Assembly: GCF_000935045.1 (NCBI RefSeq)
Contig: NZ_JYKS01000015.1
Coordinates: 62,001-126,000, forward strand
Source of the DNA: Pseudomonas sp. 10-1B
GTDB taxonomy: Bacteria > Pseudomonadota > Gammaproteobacteria > Pseudomonadales > Pseudomonadaceae
Direction: 5' to 3'
DNA: 64,000 bases
In this document: positions 16,521 through 24,975 of the stretch, piece by piece
Numbering within the stretch: the stretch's first letter is position 1
How the letters are laid out: each line of letters begins with the position of its first letter
The notes under the pieces: model-generated
Database searches by the model: none
Told to the model about the DNA's origin: nothing
The model's input: only the letters and a program-made list of their open reading frames with translations
Position numbers and translations under genes: made by a program

Positions 16521-16628
16521 ACTCCCATGACGCCACGCGGGCCGAAATCACCCTTTGGGGTGAGCACCTGCGCCCCCTGCCCGGCTCACCCCAAAGGGTG
16601 ATTCCGGGTGCCTGCAGGGTATGGGAGC
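16521..16628. promoter_or_regulatory. Symmetric divergent operator between luxR-type and permease genes
   Basis: Two 16-base dyads of form TCACCC-N4-GGGTGA lie at 16548-16563 and 16586-16601. They sit inside exact inverted 20-base arms (AATCACCCTTTGGGGTGAGC, 16546-16565, and its complement, 16584-16603). An outer pair, CTCCCAT (16522-16528) and ATGGGAG (16621-16627), shares exactly the same centre, 16574.5. Outward of each, the motif reads ATGGGAGTAT or ATGGGAGCAT. This looks like one regulator bound twice and firing two mirror-image promoters. Confidence 0.7.
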
Positions 16629-16741
16629 ATCGTCACGCCCCACCGCTGCGAGCCAACCGCTCGGCCTCCTTGCACAAACCCCACCGGTATCGAGCCCGCT
16701 CGCATACCGCGGCGTCCTGCATCCCTTTCCAGGAGTTAGCA

Positions 16742-18124
16742 ATGCATACAACAACAAGTACAGCCCATACGCCCGCCCCGCATGCCCCATCGCACCCCGG
16801 CGCTACCACCGGTCGCTTCCGCAAGTCCATGGGGCTGACCGCCCTGGTGCTGTTCGGCCTGGCCTACATGGTGCCGCTGGCGGTATTCACCACCTACGGG
16901 CTGGTCACCCAGATGACCAAAGGGCACCTGCCCACCGCCTACCTGCTGACCCTCGCCGCCATGCTGCTGACCGCCTACAGCTACGGCCGCATGGTCCAGG
17001 CCCACCCTTACTCCGGTTCGGTCTACACCTACACGCGCAAGGCCTTCGGCAGCCACATCGGCTTCATCACCGGCTGGACGCTGCTGCTCGACTACATCTT
17101 CCTGCCACTGCTCAGCTACCTGCTGATCGGCATCTACATGTCGGAATACTTCCCGGCCATCCATGCCTGGGTGTGGGTGGCCGGCTCCATTGCCTTGGTC
17201 ACCTTCCTCAACCTGATCGGCATCGAGTCGATCACCCGGGTCAACTGGATCCTGGTGGTGGCGCAACTGGTATTCATCGTTGTCTTCGTCGGCTTGTCCG
17301 TCCTCAAGCTCAACGGGCAGGTGCAGCCGGTGTCGCTGCTGGCACCTTTCCACCACGAAGGCTTCAGCGTGCCATTGATCATGACCGGCGCTGCCGTGCT
17401 GTGCTTGTCGTTCCTGGGCTTCGATGCGGTGTCGACCATGGCCGAGGAAACCACCAACCCCACTTATCGCATTCCAATGGCGATCCTGGCCGTGTCGCTG
17501 ATCGGTGGCTTGCTGTTCCTGGTGGTGTCGTACTGCGCGCAGATGGTGTTCCCCGACTGGGGCAGCTTCGCCGACCCCGATTCGGCCTCGGTGGACGTGA
17601 TGCGCCGGGTCGGCGGCGAGCTGCTGGTGACTGCCTTCACCGCCACCTACGTGGCCGGTTGCTTCGCCTCGGCCATGGTGTCCCAGGCCAGCGTATCGCG
17701 GGTGCTGTTCGCCATGGGCCGTGACGGTGCCTTGCCGCGGGCGTTCGGCCAGCTGGTGACGAAAAAACGCGTGCCGGCCACCGCCATCCTGGTGGTCAGC
17801 CTGCTGTCGCTGATCGCCCTGGTGATCACCCTCGACACCGTCGCCAACATGATCAGCTTTGGCGCGCTGTTCGCCTTCTCGGCGGTGAACCTGGCGGTGG
17901 TCAAGCACTACCTGGTCGACCAGAAGCTGCGTGGTGGCCGTAACATTGTGCTGTACGGCGCCATTCCCGGGCTGGGCTTCCTCAGCACGCTGTGGCTGTG
18001 GAGCAGCCTGACCAGCCTGTCGTTCACCATCGGCCTGTGCTGGATGGGCATGGGCCTGGTGGTGCTGCTGGGGCTGACCCGGGCGTTCCGGGTGAAGCTG
18101 CCGGACTTGCAGATGGCTGAGTAA
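16742..18124 (+). CDS. APC-family amino acid/polyamine permease (PuuP-like)
   Basis: This 460-residue protein has about twelve hydrophobic segments and the APC pattern 'SMGLTALVLFGLAYMVPLAVF' in helix 1, with 'FLGFDAVSTMAEETTNP' in the helix 6-8 region. Both are typical of PuuP/PlaP putrescine importers. I chose the ATG at 16742, preceded by an AGGAG site; earlier in-frame codons would run through the operator. It is divergent from the LuxR-transaminase-ALDH operon and likely brings in its substrate. A disordered Thr/Pro/His-rich N-terminus of about 25 residues precedes the first helix. Confidence 0.9.
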   Translation: MHTTTSTAHTPAPHAPSHPGATTGRFRKSMGLTALVLFGLAYMVPLAVFTTYGLVTQMTKGHLPTAYLLTLAAMLLTAYSYGRMVQAHPYSGSVYTYTRKAFGSHIGFITGWTLLLDYIFLPLLSYLLIGIYMSEYFPAIHAWVWVAGSIALVTFLNLIGIESITRVNWILVVAQLVFIVVFVGLSVLKLNGQVQPVSLLAPFHHEGFSVPLIMTGAAVLCLSFLGFDAVSTMAEETTNPTYRIPMAILAVSLIGGLLFLVVSYCAQMVFPDWGSFADPDSASVDVMRRVGGELLVTAFTATYVAGCFASAMVSQASVSRVLFAMGRDGALPRAFGQLVTKKRVPATAILVVSLLSLIALVITLDTVANMISFGALFAFSAVNLAVVKHYLVDQKLRGGRNIVLYGAIPGLGFLSTLWLWSSLTSLSFTIGLCWMGMGLVVLLGLTRAFRVKLPDLQMAE

Positions 18125-18170
18125 CCCAGGCGTCGCCTTGTTCAGAAACTGTGCAAGCTTGTGCAAATCT

Positions 18171-18200
18171 TTGTGGGAGCGGGGCTGCTGTGCAGCCCCA
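18171..18200. repeat. Single REP-like hairpin
   Basis: 'TTGTGGGAGCGGGGCTGC' followed by 'TGTGCAGCCCC' forms one short REP-like unit in the leader of the deaminase gene, downstream of the permease. Confidence 0.6.
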
Positions 18201-18291
18201 ACACCTGTATACAATCAAGATCAACTCTGGTTACATTGTGCAGCGCCTACGACATCGGCACTCGCCGCTGCGTATTGCGCAGGCACATGCT

Positions 18292-19650
18292 ATGCCCAAG
18301 ACTTTACTGGTAAAAAACGCCGAACTCCTGGTGACCATGGACGGCGAGCGCCGTGAGATCAACAACGGCGGCCTGTTCATCGAAGACAACCTGATCAGGC
18401 AGGTCGGCCCCAGCGATACCCTGCCGCAGCATGCCGACGTGATCCTGGACATGACCGGCAAAGTGGTCATCCCAGGCCTGGTCAACACCCACCATCACAT
18501 GTACCAGAGCCTCACCCGCGTGGTGCCGGCAGCCCAGGACGGCGAGCTGTTCAACTGGCTGACCAACCTGTACCCGATCTGGGCGCGCCTGACCCCCGAG
18601 ATGATCGCGGTGTCGACCCAGACCGCCATGGCCGAGCTGATCCTGTCCGGCTGCACCACCTCCAGCGACCACCTGTACATCTACCCTAACGGCTGCAAAC
18701 TCGACGACAGCATCCATGCCGCCGACGAAATCGGCATGCGCTTCCACGCCGCGCGCGGCAGCATGAGCGTGGGCCGCAGCCAGGGTGGCCTGCCGCCTGA
18801 TTCGGTGGTGGAAAAGGAAGCCGACATCCTCAAGGAATCCCAGCGCCTGATCGAGGACTACCACGACGCCGGCCATGGCTCGATGCGCCGCGTGGTGGTG
18901 GCGCCGTGCTCGCCGTTCTCGGTCAGCCGCGACCTGATGCGCGAAGCCGCAGTGCTGGCGCGCCAGTACGGGGTGTCGCTACACACCCACCTGGCCGAGA
19001 ACGTCAACGACATCGCCTACAGCCGCGAGAAGTTCGGCATGACCCCCGCCGAGTACGCCGAAGACCTCGGCTGGGTCGGCCACGATGTGTGGCACGCCCA
19101 TTGTGTGCAGCTCGACCAGCATGGCATCGAGCTGTTCGCTCGCACCGGCACCGGTGTCGCCCACTGCCCCTGCTCGAACATGCGCCTGGCCTCGGGCATC
19201 GCCCCGGTGCGCAAGATGCGCGACCATGGGGTAGCGGTGGGCCTGGGTGTCGATGGTTCGGCATCCAACGACGGCGCCAGCATGATCGGTGAAGTACGCC
19301 AGGCCCTGCTGTTGCAACGGGTGGGTTTCGGCCCCGACGCGATGACCGCGCGCGAGGCGCTGGAAATCGCCACCCTGGGCGGCGCCAAGGTGCTCAACCG
19401 CAATGATATCGGCGCCCTGGCCCCGGGCATGGTCGCCGACTTCGTCGCCTTCGACCTGGGCCACGTGGCCTATGCCGGCGCCCATCACGACCCGCTGGCG
19501 GCGCTGGTGTTCTGTACGCCGACCCAGGTGCACACCAGCGTGATCAATGGCCGTGTGGTAGTGAAGGACGGCCAGCTGACCACCGTTGACCTGCCACGCG
19601 TGCTGGAGCGCCACAACCAGCTGGCGCGCCAGTTGGTCAGCGGCGAATAA
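18292..19650 (+). CDS. 8-oxoguanine deaminase (amidohydrolase)
   Basis: This 452-residue amidohydrolase has the metal motif H67-x-H69 in 'VNTHHHMYQSLTRV', 'LHTHLAENVNDI' in the middle, and 'LGVDGSASNDGASM' containing the catalytic Asp. The stretch 'VPAAQDGELFNWLTNLYPIW' is characteristic of the 8-oxoguanine deaminase group (P. aeruginosa PA0142 type), often mis-annotated as hydroxyatrazine hydrolase. It converts 8-oxoguanine to uric acid in purine salvage or catabolism. I chose the ATG at 18292 because it gives the normal N-terminal beta-domain ('MPKTLLVKNAELLVTMDG'). It stands alone, flanked by REPs. Confidence 0.9.
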   Translation: MPKTLLVKNAELLVTMDGERREINNGGLFIEDNLIRQVGPSDTLPQHADVILDMTGKVVIPGLVNTHHHMYQSLTRVVPAAQDGELFNWLTNLYPIWARLTPEMIAVSTQTAMAELILSGCTTSSDHLYIYPNGCKLDDSIHAADEIGMRFHAARGSMSVGRSQGGLPPDSVVEKEADILKESQRLIEDYHDAGHGSMRRVVVAPCSPFSVSRDLMREAAVLARQYGVSLHTHLAENVNDIAYSREKFGMTPAEYAEDLGWVGHDVWHAHCVQLDQHGIELFARTGTGVAHCPCSNMRLASGIAPVRKMRDHGVAVGLGVDGSASNDGASMIGEVRQALLLQRVGFGPDAMTAREALEIATLGGAKVLNRNDIGALAPGMVADFVAFDLGHVAYAGAHHDPLAALVFCTPTQVHTSVINGRVVVKDGQLTTVDLPRVLERHNQLARQLVSGE

Positions 19651-19654
19651 GCTG

Positions 19655-19873
19655 CCATTGGGGCCGCCTTGCGGCCCATCGCCGGCAAGCCGGCTCCCAC
19701 AGGTACTGCATAGGGCTTGAGGCCTATGCGGTCGAGGTGGAGCAACTGTCTTGTATTGCCTGGACTGGCCCCATCGCCGGCAAGCCGGCTCCCACAGGTA
19801 CTGCATAGGGTTTGAGGCCTATGCGGTCGAGGTGGGAGCTGGCTTGCCGGCGATGGGCTGCAAAGCAGCCCCC
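19655..19873. repeat. Cluster of three REP elements with a partial tandem duplication
   Basis: The unit 'CCGGCAAGCCGGCTCCCACAG' plus its flank ('TACTGCATAGGG.TTGAGGCC' and the following GGTCGAGGTGG) occurs twice, about 90 bases apart. It is then closed by an inverted unit. It lies between converging genes and fills the gap. Confidence 0.85.
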
Positions 19874-19874
19874 G

Positions 19875-20606
19875 TCATGCCTGCTGACGAGTAGCGCAGA
19901 CCACGATTTCACGGATGCACACCGACTGCGGTTGGCCGTAGGCGAAGTCGATGGTCTCGGCGATGGTTTCCGCGCTCAGAACCCCACCCATTTCCTGCTT
20001 CCAGTCGTTGTAGCCGGCCTTGATGGCATCATCGGTGGTGTGGCTGAGCAGCTCGGTGTCGACTGCACCCGGCTCGATGGTGATCACTCGGACGTTGCTT
20101 GGCGACAGCTCTTCACGCAGGTTTTCCGACAGGCCGCTGACCGCGAACTTGGTGCCGACGTAGGCCACATGGTTGGGGAAAGCCTTGCGCCCAGCCACGG
20201 AGCTGACGTTGATGATGGTGCCATGCTTGCGCGCGACCATGCCGCTGGCCACCGCATGAATACCGTTGAGCAGCCCACGCACGTTGACGTCGAGCATGCG
20301 GTCCCACTGGTCCGGGTCCTGCGTGGCAATGCTGCCCAGCAGCATCACACCGGCGTTGTTGATGATCGCATCCACCGGGCCGAAGCGTTCCTCTGCCTGG
20401 GCAACGGCCGCCGTCACTGCGGCGCGGTCGGTAATATCGACGGCAAGCGCCAGGCTATTGGGCAACTGCAGTTCAAGCATCGGCTCCAGGCGGCGGGCCA
20501 GCAACAACAGGGCGTGGCCGCGTGCAGACAGGCGCTTGGCAGTGGCCAGGCCTATGCCGGAACTGGCACCGGTGATTACCACCAGGGGTTTGTGGGTATG
20601 GGTCAT
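19875..20606 (-). CDS. Short-chain dehydrogenase/reductase
   Basis: This 243-residue classical SDR has cofactor motif TGASSGIG (12-19), NNAG (83-86) and catalytic Ser136, Tyr149 and Lys153. The acidic residue after the second strand is absent (LARRLE), so NADPH is the more likely cofactor. It resembles YdfG-type 3-hydroxy acid / serine dehydrogenases. A LysR gene lies divergently 122 bases upstream, a common arrangement for SDR genes regulated by their neighbour. The substrate is not identifiable. Confidence 0.9.
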   Translation of the reverse strand: MTHTHKPLVVITGASSGIGLATAKRLSARGHALLLLARRLEPMLELQLPNSLALAVDITDRAAVTAAVAQAEERFGPVDAIINNAGVMLLGSIATQDPDQWDRMLDVNVRGLLNGIHAVASGMVARKHGTIINVSSVAGRKAFPNHVAYVGTKFAVSGLSENLREELSPSNVRVITIEPGAVDTELLSHTTDDAIKAGYNDWKQEMGGVLSAETIAETIDFAYGQPQSVCIREIVVCATRQQA

Positions 20607-20728
20607 CGCTATAATCCTGTTATCCGATTTGCCTATGAGTAGGAAGTAGAGCGAGTATAGAGGCCTGCTTTTTTGGCGAAAAATGGGAAATTCTTTTCGC
20701 AGCCATCAGCATCACTTATGGGTACTCC

Positions 20729-21502
20729 ATGGATTATCGTCAGCTTCGGGCCTTCATCGCCGTGTTCGAACAACGCAACATCACCGCCGCCGCGCGTTCG
20801 ATACACCTTAGCCAACCAGCGCTGTCCGGCAGCATCAAGGCGCTGGAAGAAGCCCTGGGCACCACCCTGTTCGTGCGCCAGGCTCGCGGGGTGGAGGTGA
20901 CCGAGGATGCTCGCGCGCTGTACCCCGAGGCCCAGCGCATGGTCGCCGACGCCAGCCGCTTGCTGAGCCGCTTCAAGGGTGATCGTGAACGTGCGCCCTT
21001 GCAGATCGGCGTGGAGCAGGATGTGGGCGGCGCGGTGTTGAGCAAGGTGGTGCTGGCAGCGACAGCGATCCAGCCCCCGGTGCGCCTGCAGTTGGTGACG
21101 GGCTGCATGGGTGCGGTGCGGCTGGCCAGCGAAGAACTGCGCTGTGAGGATGAGCTGTTCCTGCCGCTGCACAGCGACCCGTTCGTGTTAGCGACTGCGG
21201 TCCAGACAACGCCTGGGGCGCACTGGATTACCTGCCCTGCGCAACCCAGCCATCAGCGCCTGCTGCCGTTCTACAGCGCCAGCCTGGCGGCGGAAGCAGA
21301 GACCTTTGCCCTGGCCCTGGAAATGGTCGCCGCAGGCCTGGGCAACGCGATCGTGCCGCAATCGCTGGCCGACGAGCATCGCGGCGTACGCAGCGAGCCG
21401 CTGCCACAGCTGGACCTGCGCCGGCGCATCGGCCTGTGCTACTCGGCCCAGGCGCTGGCGCTTGACGGGGTAATTCAGCTGCGCGATGCACTGCAGGATT
21501 GA
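20729..21502 (+). CDS. LysR-family regulator (short effector domain)
   Basis: This 257-residue protein has an N-terminal LysR helix-turn-helix (residues 1-60, 'NITAAARSIHLSQPALSGSI'). The effector-binding domain is shorter than usual: the family is normally 290-310 residues. It is complete in frame, with no sign of frameshift. It is divergent from the SDR gene, so the SDR is its likely target. Confidence 0.87.
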   Translation: MDYRQLRAFIAVFEQRNITAAARSIHLSQPALSGSIKALEEALGTTLFVRQARGVEVTEDARALYPEAQRMVADASRLLSRFKGDRERAPLQIGVEQDVGGAVLSKVVLAATAIQPPVRLQLVTGCMGAVRLASEELRCEDELFLPLHSDPFVLATAVQTTPGAHWITCPAQPSHQRLLPFYSASLAAEAETFALALEMVAAGLGNAIVPQSLADEHRGVRSEPLPQLDLRRRIGLCYSAQALALDGVIQLRDALQD

Positions 21503-21510
21503 CTTGCCTG

Positions 21511-21620
21511 CAGCGGCCTCATCGCCGGCAAGCCGGCTCCCACAGGTACGGTGCAGCGCTCAAGAACAATGCGATACCTGTGGGAGCTGGCTTGCCGGCG
21601 ATGGGCTGCGCAGCGGCCCC
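21511..21620. repeat. REP pair (inverted)
   Basis: Two inverted units ('CCGGCAAGCCGGCTCCCACAG' and 'CTGTGGGAGCTGGCTTGCCGG') lie between the converging LysR and GNAT genes. Confidence 0.85.
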
Positions 21621-21651
21621 AGGTCTCGGGGCCTGCTGATAAGTCGAAGGG

Positions 21652-22143
21652 TCACAGGGCCATGACCATCTCATGCCAGGCCATGCCGCCATGCTCCGAG
21701 GGCGAAGGCTTCACGTACTGATAACCCAGCTTCTGGTACAGCGCCACATGCTGCTCCTTGCACATCAGGTGAATGCTCAGCTTGCCCGACGCCTTCATGC
21801 GCCTGATGAACTCTTCCATCAACCGCTTCGCGTAGCCTTTGCCCTGATGCGCCGGGTCCACCACCACCGACATGATCACCACGTTCGGTGCCGCCGGATC
21901 ATGCCCGACCAGTTCCTTGAACGCCTCGTCGGACATCACCACGTCGTAAGCACAGCCGCTGTTGATGAAACCGACGATCTCGCCCGCGTTTTCCAGGGCC
22001 AGGAAGCCTTGCGGATACTGCGTGATGCGGGTGCGAATCTTCTCCAGCGTGGCCGCCTCATCCCCTTCATAAGCGCCAATTTCAATGGCGTAGCAGCGCT
22101 CGGCATCTGCGGCTGTGGGGGTGCGGAATTGCGCGGTACTCAT
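21652..22143 (-). CDS. GNAT-family N-acetyltransferase
   Basis: This 163-residue protein has acetyl-CoA motif A 'VVVDPAHQGKGYAKRLMEEF' with the Q/RxxGxG/A pattern, and a C-terminal 'VALYQKLGYQYV' motif B. It resembles small-molecule or aralkylamine-type GNAT enzymes. It is probably monocistronic, between a REP pair and the Rieske gene, which is on the same strand 75 bases away. The substrate is unknown. Confidence 0.88.
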   Translation of the reverse strand: MSTAQFRTPTAADAERCYAIEIGAYEGDEAATLEKIRTRITQYPQGFLALENAGEIVGFINSGCAYDVVMSDEAFKELVGHDPAAPNVVIMSVVVDPAHQGKGYAKRLMEEFIRRMKASGKLSIHLMCKEQHVALYQKLGYQYVKPSPSEHGGMAWHEMVMAL

Positions 22144-22218
22144 GACTGACTCCTCGGAAACACGAAAGCGTTCGCCATGTTAAATCAGTACCGGGCCGCA
22201 GCGGCAGCAGCCTCGCAA

Positions 22219-23460
22219 TCATCCCACCGATTTCAGCGGCACACGCCCGCTCAACCGCTCGAGCATGGTCGCGCAATACCAGTCATCGAACTGACACACC
22301 CCGTTCTCGGCATTTTCCGAGAATGGCCCCGGTTCATAGGCGGGCGAAGACACGCCGGCATGCGTGCCCTCCACCAACCGGCGATCCTGGTCGTTGGTCG
22401 CCAACCACACTTTGGTCAGGCGGTCGAGGTCATAGTCGACCCCTTCCACCGCCGCTTCCGGTACCAGCCACTTGGTGGTCACCAGTGTCTCCCCCGGCCC
22501 GATCGGCAACACGCGGAAGCTCAGCGCGTGGTCGCCCAGGAAGTGGTTCCAGGTAGAGGGGTAGTTGAAGTACAGCAGTGCGCCGATATCCGCCTCGCCA
22601 CTGTTGTCCAGCCGACCGTTGACGGCGGGCTTGCCGTCCATGGTGTAACTTACGGCGCCGGCCGAGAGCGGGATACGAGTCATGCGGAAGCGTCCCAGCG
22701 GGTCCATGACTAGGCGGCTGGGCATGCCGGCAGCCTCGCAACGGCTCCAATGGGCCAGCAGTTCCGGGTCATCGTCACCGCCCACCCCGGCCACCGACAG
22801 GTTCTCGACGAACGAGTTGAGCAGCTCCGGGTGGGTGCCGTCGCAGTGGTAGCATTCGCGGTTGTTCTCGAACACCAGCTTCCAGTTGCCCTTCTCGATC
22901 AGGTTGGATTCGAAGGCGACCTTGCAGTTTTCCAGCAAGTGCGGGGCAATGAAGGGGCTGACCGCAGCGTGGAAGCTGCTGAAATCCGGCGCCTGCTGTG
23001 CCACGCACACGTAGATGTAACTGTGGACGATCTGCACATGCACCGCTTTGAGGTTGTACTGCGACTTGTCGAAGTCCGAACCCATGTTACCGGCATAGAT
23101 GAGGTTGCCATCCAGCTCGAACGTCCACTTGTGGTACGGGCAAACCAGCTTGGCCACTTTGCCACTGGCATGCTCGCACACTTTGGCGCCGCGATGGCGG
23201 CAGGCGTTGTGGAAGGCACGCACTTCGCCATCCTTGCCACGGACGACGGCAACCGGGTAATCACCGATCTGCAGGGTAAAATACTGGCCTGCCTTGGGAA
23301 TTTCGAAGGTATGGCCGGCGAAGATCCAGTCCTTGTGCCAGATTTGCTCAAGGTCCTGACGGTACACTTCAGGGTCCAGATACAGTTCACGAGGCAATAC
23401 ATGTCGCGGCTTGCGCTGCTTGATCAGACCAATGACGGATTCATTGCTATTCATTATCAT
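22219..23460 (-). CDS. Rieske-type oxygenase alpha subunit (GbcA/stachydrine demethylase-like)
   Basis: This 413-residue protein has a Rieske [2Fe-2S] site C87-x-H89-x17-C107-x2-H110 and a mononuclear iron site with H205 and H210 in 'RECYHCDGTHPEL'. The arrangement fits the branch that demethylates betaines (glycine betaine, stachydrine, choline or carnitine-type substrates) rather than classical benzene dioxygenases; no beta subunit follows. No ferredoxin reductase is encoded anywhere in this window, so the electron partner must lie elsewhere. It is divergent from a GlxA-type AraC regulator, the class that controls betaine and carnitine genes. Start could be at 23460 or 23454. Confidence 0.88.
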   Translation of the reverse strand: MIMNSNESVIGLIKQRKPRHVLPRELYLDPEVYRQDLEQIWHKDWIFAGHTFEIPKAGQYFTLQIGDYPVAVVRGKDGEVRAFHNACRHRGAKVCEHASGKVAKLVCPYHKWTFELDGNLIYAGNMGSDFDKSQYNLKAVHVQIVHSYIYVCVAQQAPDFSSFHAAVSPFIAPHLLENCKVAFESNLIEKGNWKLVFENNRECYHCDGTHPELLNSFVENLSVAGVGGDDDPELLAHWSRCEAAGMPSRLVMDPLGRFRMTRIPLSAGAVSYTMDGKPAVNGRLDNSGEADIGALLYFNYPSTWNHFLGDHALSFRVLPIGPGETLVTTKWLVPEAAVEGVDYDLDRLTKVWLATNDQDRRLVEGTHAGVSSPAYEPGPFSENAENGVCQFDDWYCATMLERLSGRVPLKSVG

Positions 23461-23640
23461 TCTCCCGCCACCCGCTGCTCACCACAACGGATGACAATGA
23501 CCGAACCATTATTCTTTTTAACTAACTACCTGAAACTTCCCGGCAAGTTAAGCCGCGCCTTTGGCCATGCCAACTTGGAGATGCTCATTGAATCGTACAC
23601 AGGGGCCGAAAAAACACACCAGCACTTAAATTACTTTACG

Positions 23641-23657
23641 CATAACTCAGAGTTATG
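23641..23657. promoter_or_regulatory. 17-base perfect palindrome, operator candidate
   Basis: CATAACTCAGAGTTATG is a perfect dyad, [C/G]ATAAC-N5-GTTAT[G/C], in the AT-rich gap between the divergent Rieske and GlxA-type genes. A second dyad of identical form lies 38 bases away (centre to centre). Confidence 0.6.
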
Positions 23658-23678
23658 TGAGAAATCGCCTGTTTCACC

Positions 23679-23695
23679 GATAACATTGCGTTATC
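23679..23695. promoter_or_regulatory. 17-base inverted repeat, second operator candidate
   Basis: GATAAC-ATTGC-GTTATC has the same architecture as the 23641 dyad. The 360-base gap 23461-23820 has no gene and holds these two sites, AT-rich promoter-like DNA and the two start regions. Confidence 0.6.
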
Positions 23696-23820
23696 AATAA
23701 AACAGGAAAAATGTCGTTGGACTTTATTCTTGTCGCCCACTTACATTAACTGCCGACCTGGAAAGGCTTTCACACTCTAATTAGTCAGCCGAGCCGCAGG
23801 TTTCGGCGTCTGGGTGACCC

Positions 23821-24834
23821 ATGACAATAACTACAAGAGCATTCAGCCACACCTTCAAGGAACGCAACCTCGGCTTCATGACGCAGCCAGTTGCGCGGCC
23901 CAAGCCGTCGCGGGTCGGCTTTCTACTGCTGGAAAACTTTTCCCTGCCAAGCTTCACCCAGGCCCTGGATGTGCTGGTCACCGCCAACCTGATCGCCCCC
24001 GGCTCGATCAGGGTACATACCTTCAGCCACAACCACGCCGAGGTGATGAGCGACCTGGCCATCCCCATCCGGCCAGACACGCCACTGACCGACATGCGCC
24101 TGGGCGACCTGGACATCATGGTGGTCTGCGGCGGCCTGCGTGCCGCCCGCATCGTACCCGGCTGGTTGACCTCCCTGTTGAAACGGCTGGCCAAGTGCCC
24201 CGTGGTTCTGGGCGGATTGTGGAACGGGGCCTGGTACCTCGGCAGCGCAGGCCTGCTCGACGGCTATCGCTGCGCCATCCACCCGGAGCAGCGCATCGCC
24301 CTCGCTGAGCGCGTGCCGCACGCCCTGGTCACCCACGATGCCCTGGTGCTCGACAGGGACCGCCTGACCGCGGCATCGCCAGCGGGTGCCTTCGACATGA
24401 TGCTGCAGTGGCTCAACATCGGCTGCGATCAGGCGCTGGCCGATGCTGTACTCGACACCCTGGACCATGATCAAAGCAAGTTCCGCAGTTTTCAAAAGCC
24501 TCTGCAACCCAAGGTCAGCCGGCCCCTGCGCGAGATCATCAAGCTGATGGAGGCCAACCTCGAGGAACCACTGTCGCCCGGGCACCTGTCCCAGGCCGTC
24601 GGCTTGTCCGTGCGCCAGGTGCAGCGGCTGTTCAAGGACCAGCTCGATACCACCCCGCAGAAATACTACTTCCAGTTGCGCATTACCGAAGCGCGGCGCC
24701 TGATCCAGAACTCCAACGCGTCGATCTTCGATGTTTCCATCGCCTGCGGCTTTGTGTCGTGCACCCACTTCAGCAGGTCCTACAGTGCCTTCTTCGGCCA
24801 CCCACCTTCCAAAGAACTGCGCTATGAAATCTGA
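23821..24834 (+). CDS. GlxA-type AraC-family transcriptional activator
   Basis: This 337-residue protein has an N-terminal DJ-1/PfpI-like domain (about residues 30-200, lacking an evident active Cys elbow) and a C-terminal AraC double helix-turn-helix ('LSQAVGLSVRQVQRLFKDQL', then 'DVSIACGFVSCTHFSRSYSAFFG'). This domain pair is typical of GbdR, CdhR and SouR, which sense betaine, carnitine and sarcosine in pseudomonads. Its divergent partner is a betaine-type Rieske oxygenase, and two matched 17-base dyads lie between them. An alternative internal start (GFMTQPV) would trim about 19 residues. Confidence 0.9.
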   Translation: MTITTRAFSHTFKERNLGFMTQPVARPKPSRVGFLLLENFSLPSFTQALDVLVTANLIAPGSIRVHTFSHNHAEVMSDLAIPIRPDTPLTDMRLGDLDIMVVCGGLRAARIVPGWLTSLLKRLAKCPVVLGGLWNGAWYLGSAGLLDGYRCAIHPEQRIALAERVPHALVTHDALVLDRDRLTAASPAGAFDMMLQWLNIGCDQALADAVLDTLDHDQSKFRSFQKPLQPKVSRPLREIIKLMEANLEEPLSPGHLSQAVGLSVRQVQRLFKDQLDTTPQKYYFQLRITEARRLIQNSNASIFDVSIACGFVSCTHFSRSYSAFFGHPPSKELRYEI

Positions 24835-24975
24835 GGCTTGCGCGGCGCTGCTGCGAACTTTTTCTTGTTTGCCGGTCTATGTGGGAGGCACAGGAAGGTA
24901 GCGGAGCGCGAGAGAAGGATCGCCCAACACCTGCTGGCCAGCTGGTTCAATTGTTATCAGAGGTTGGCTTCGCTC

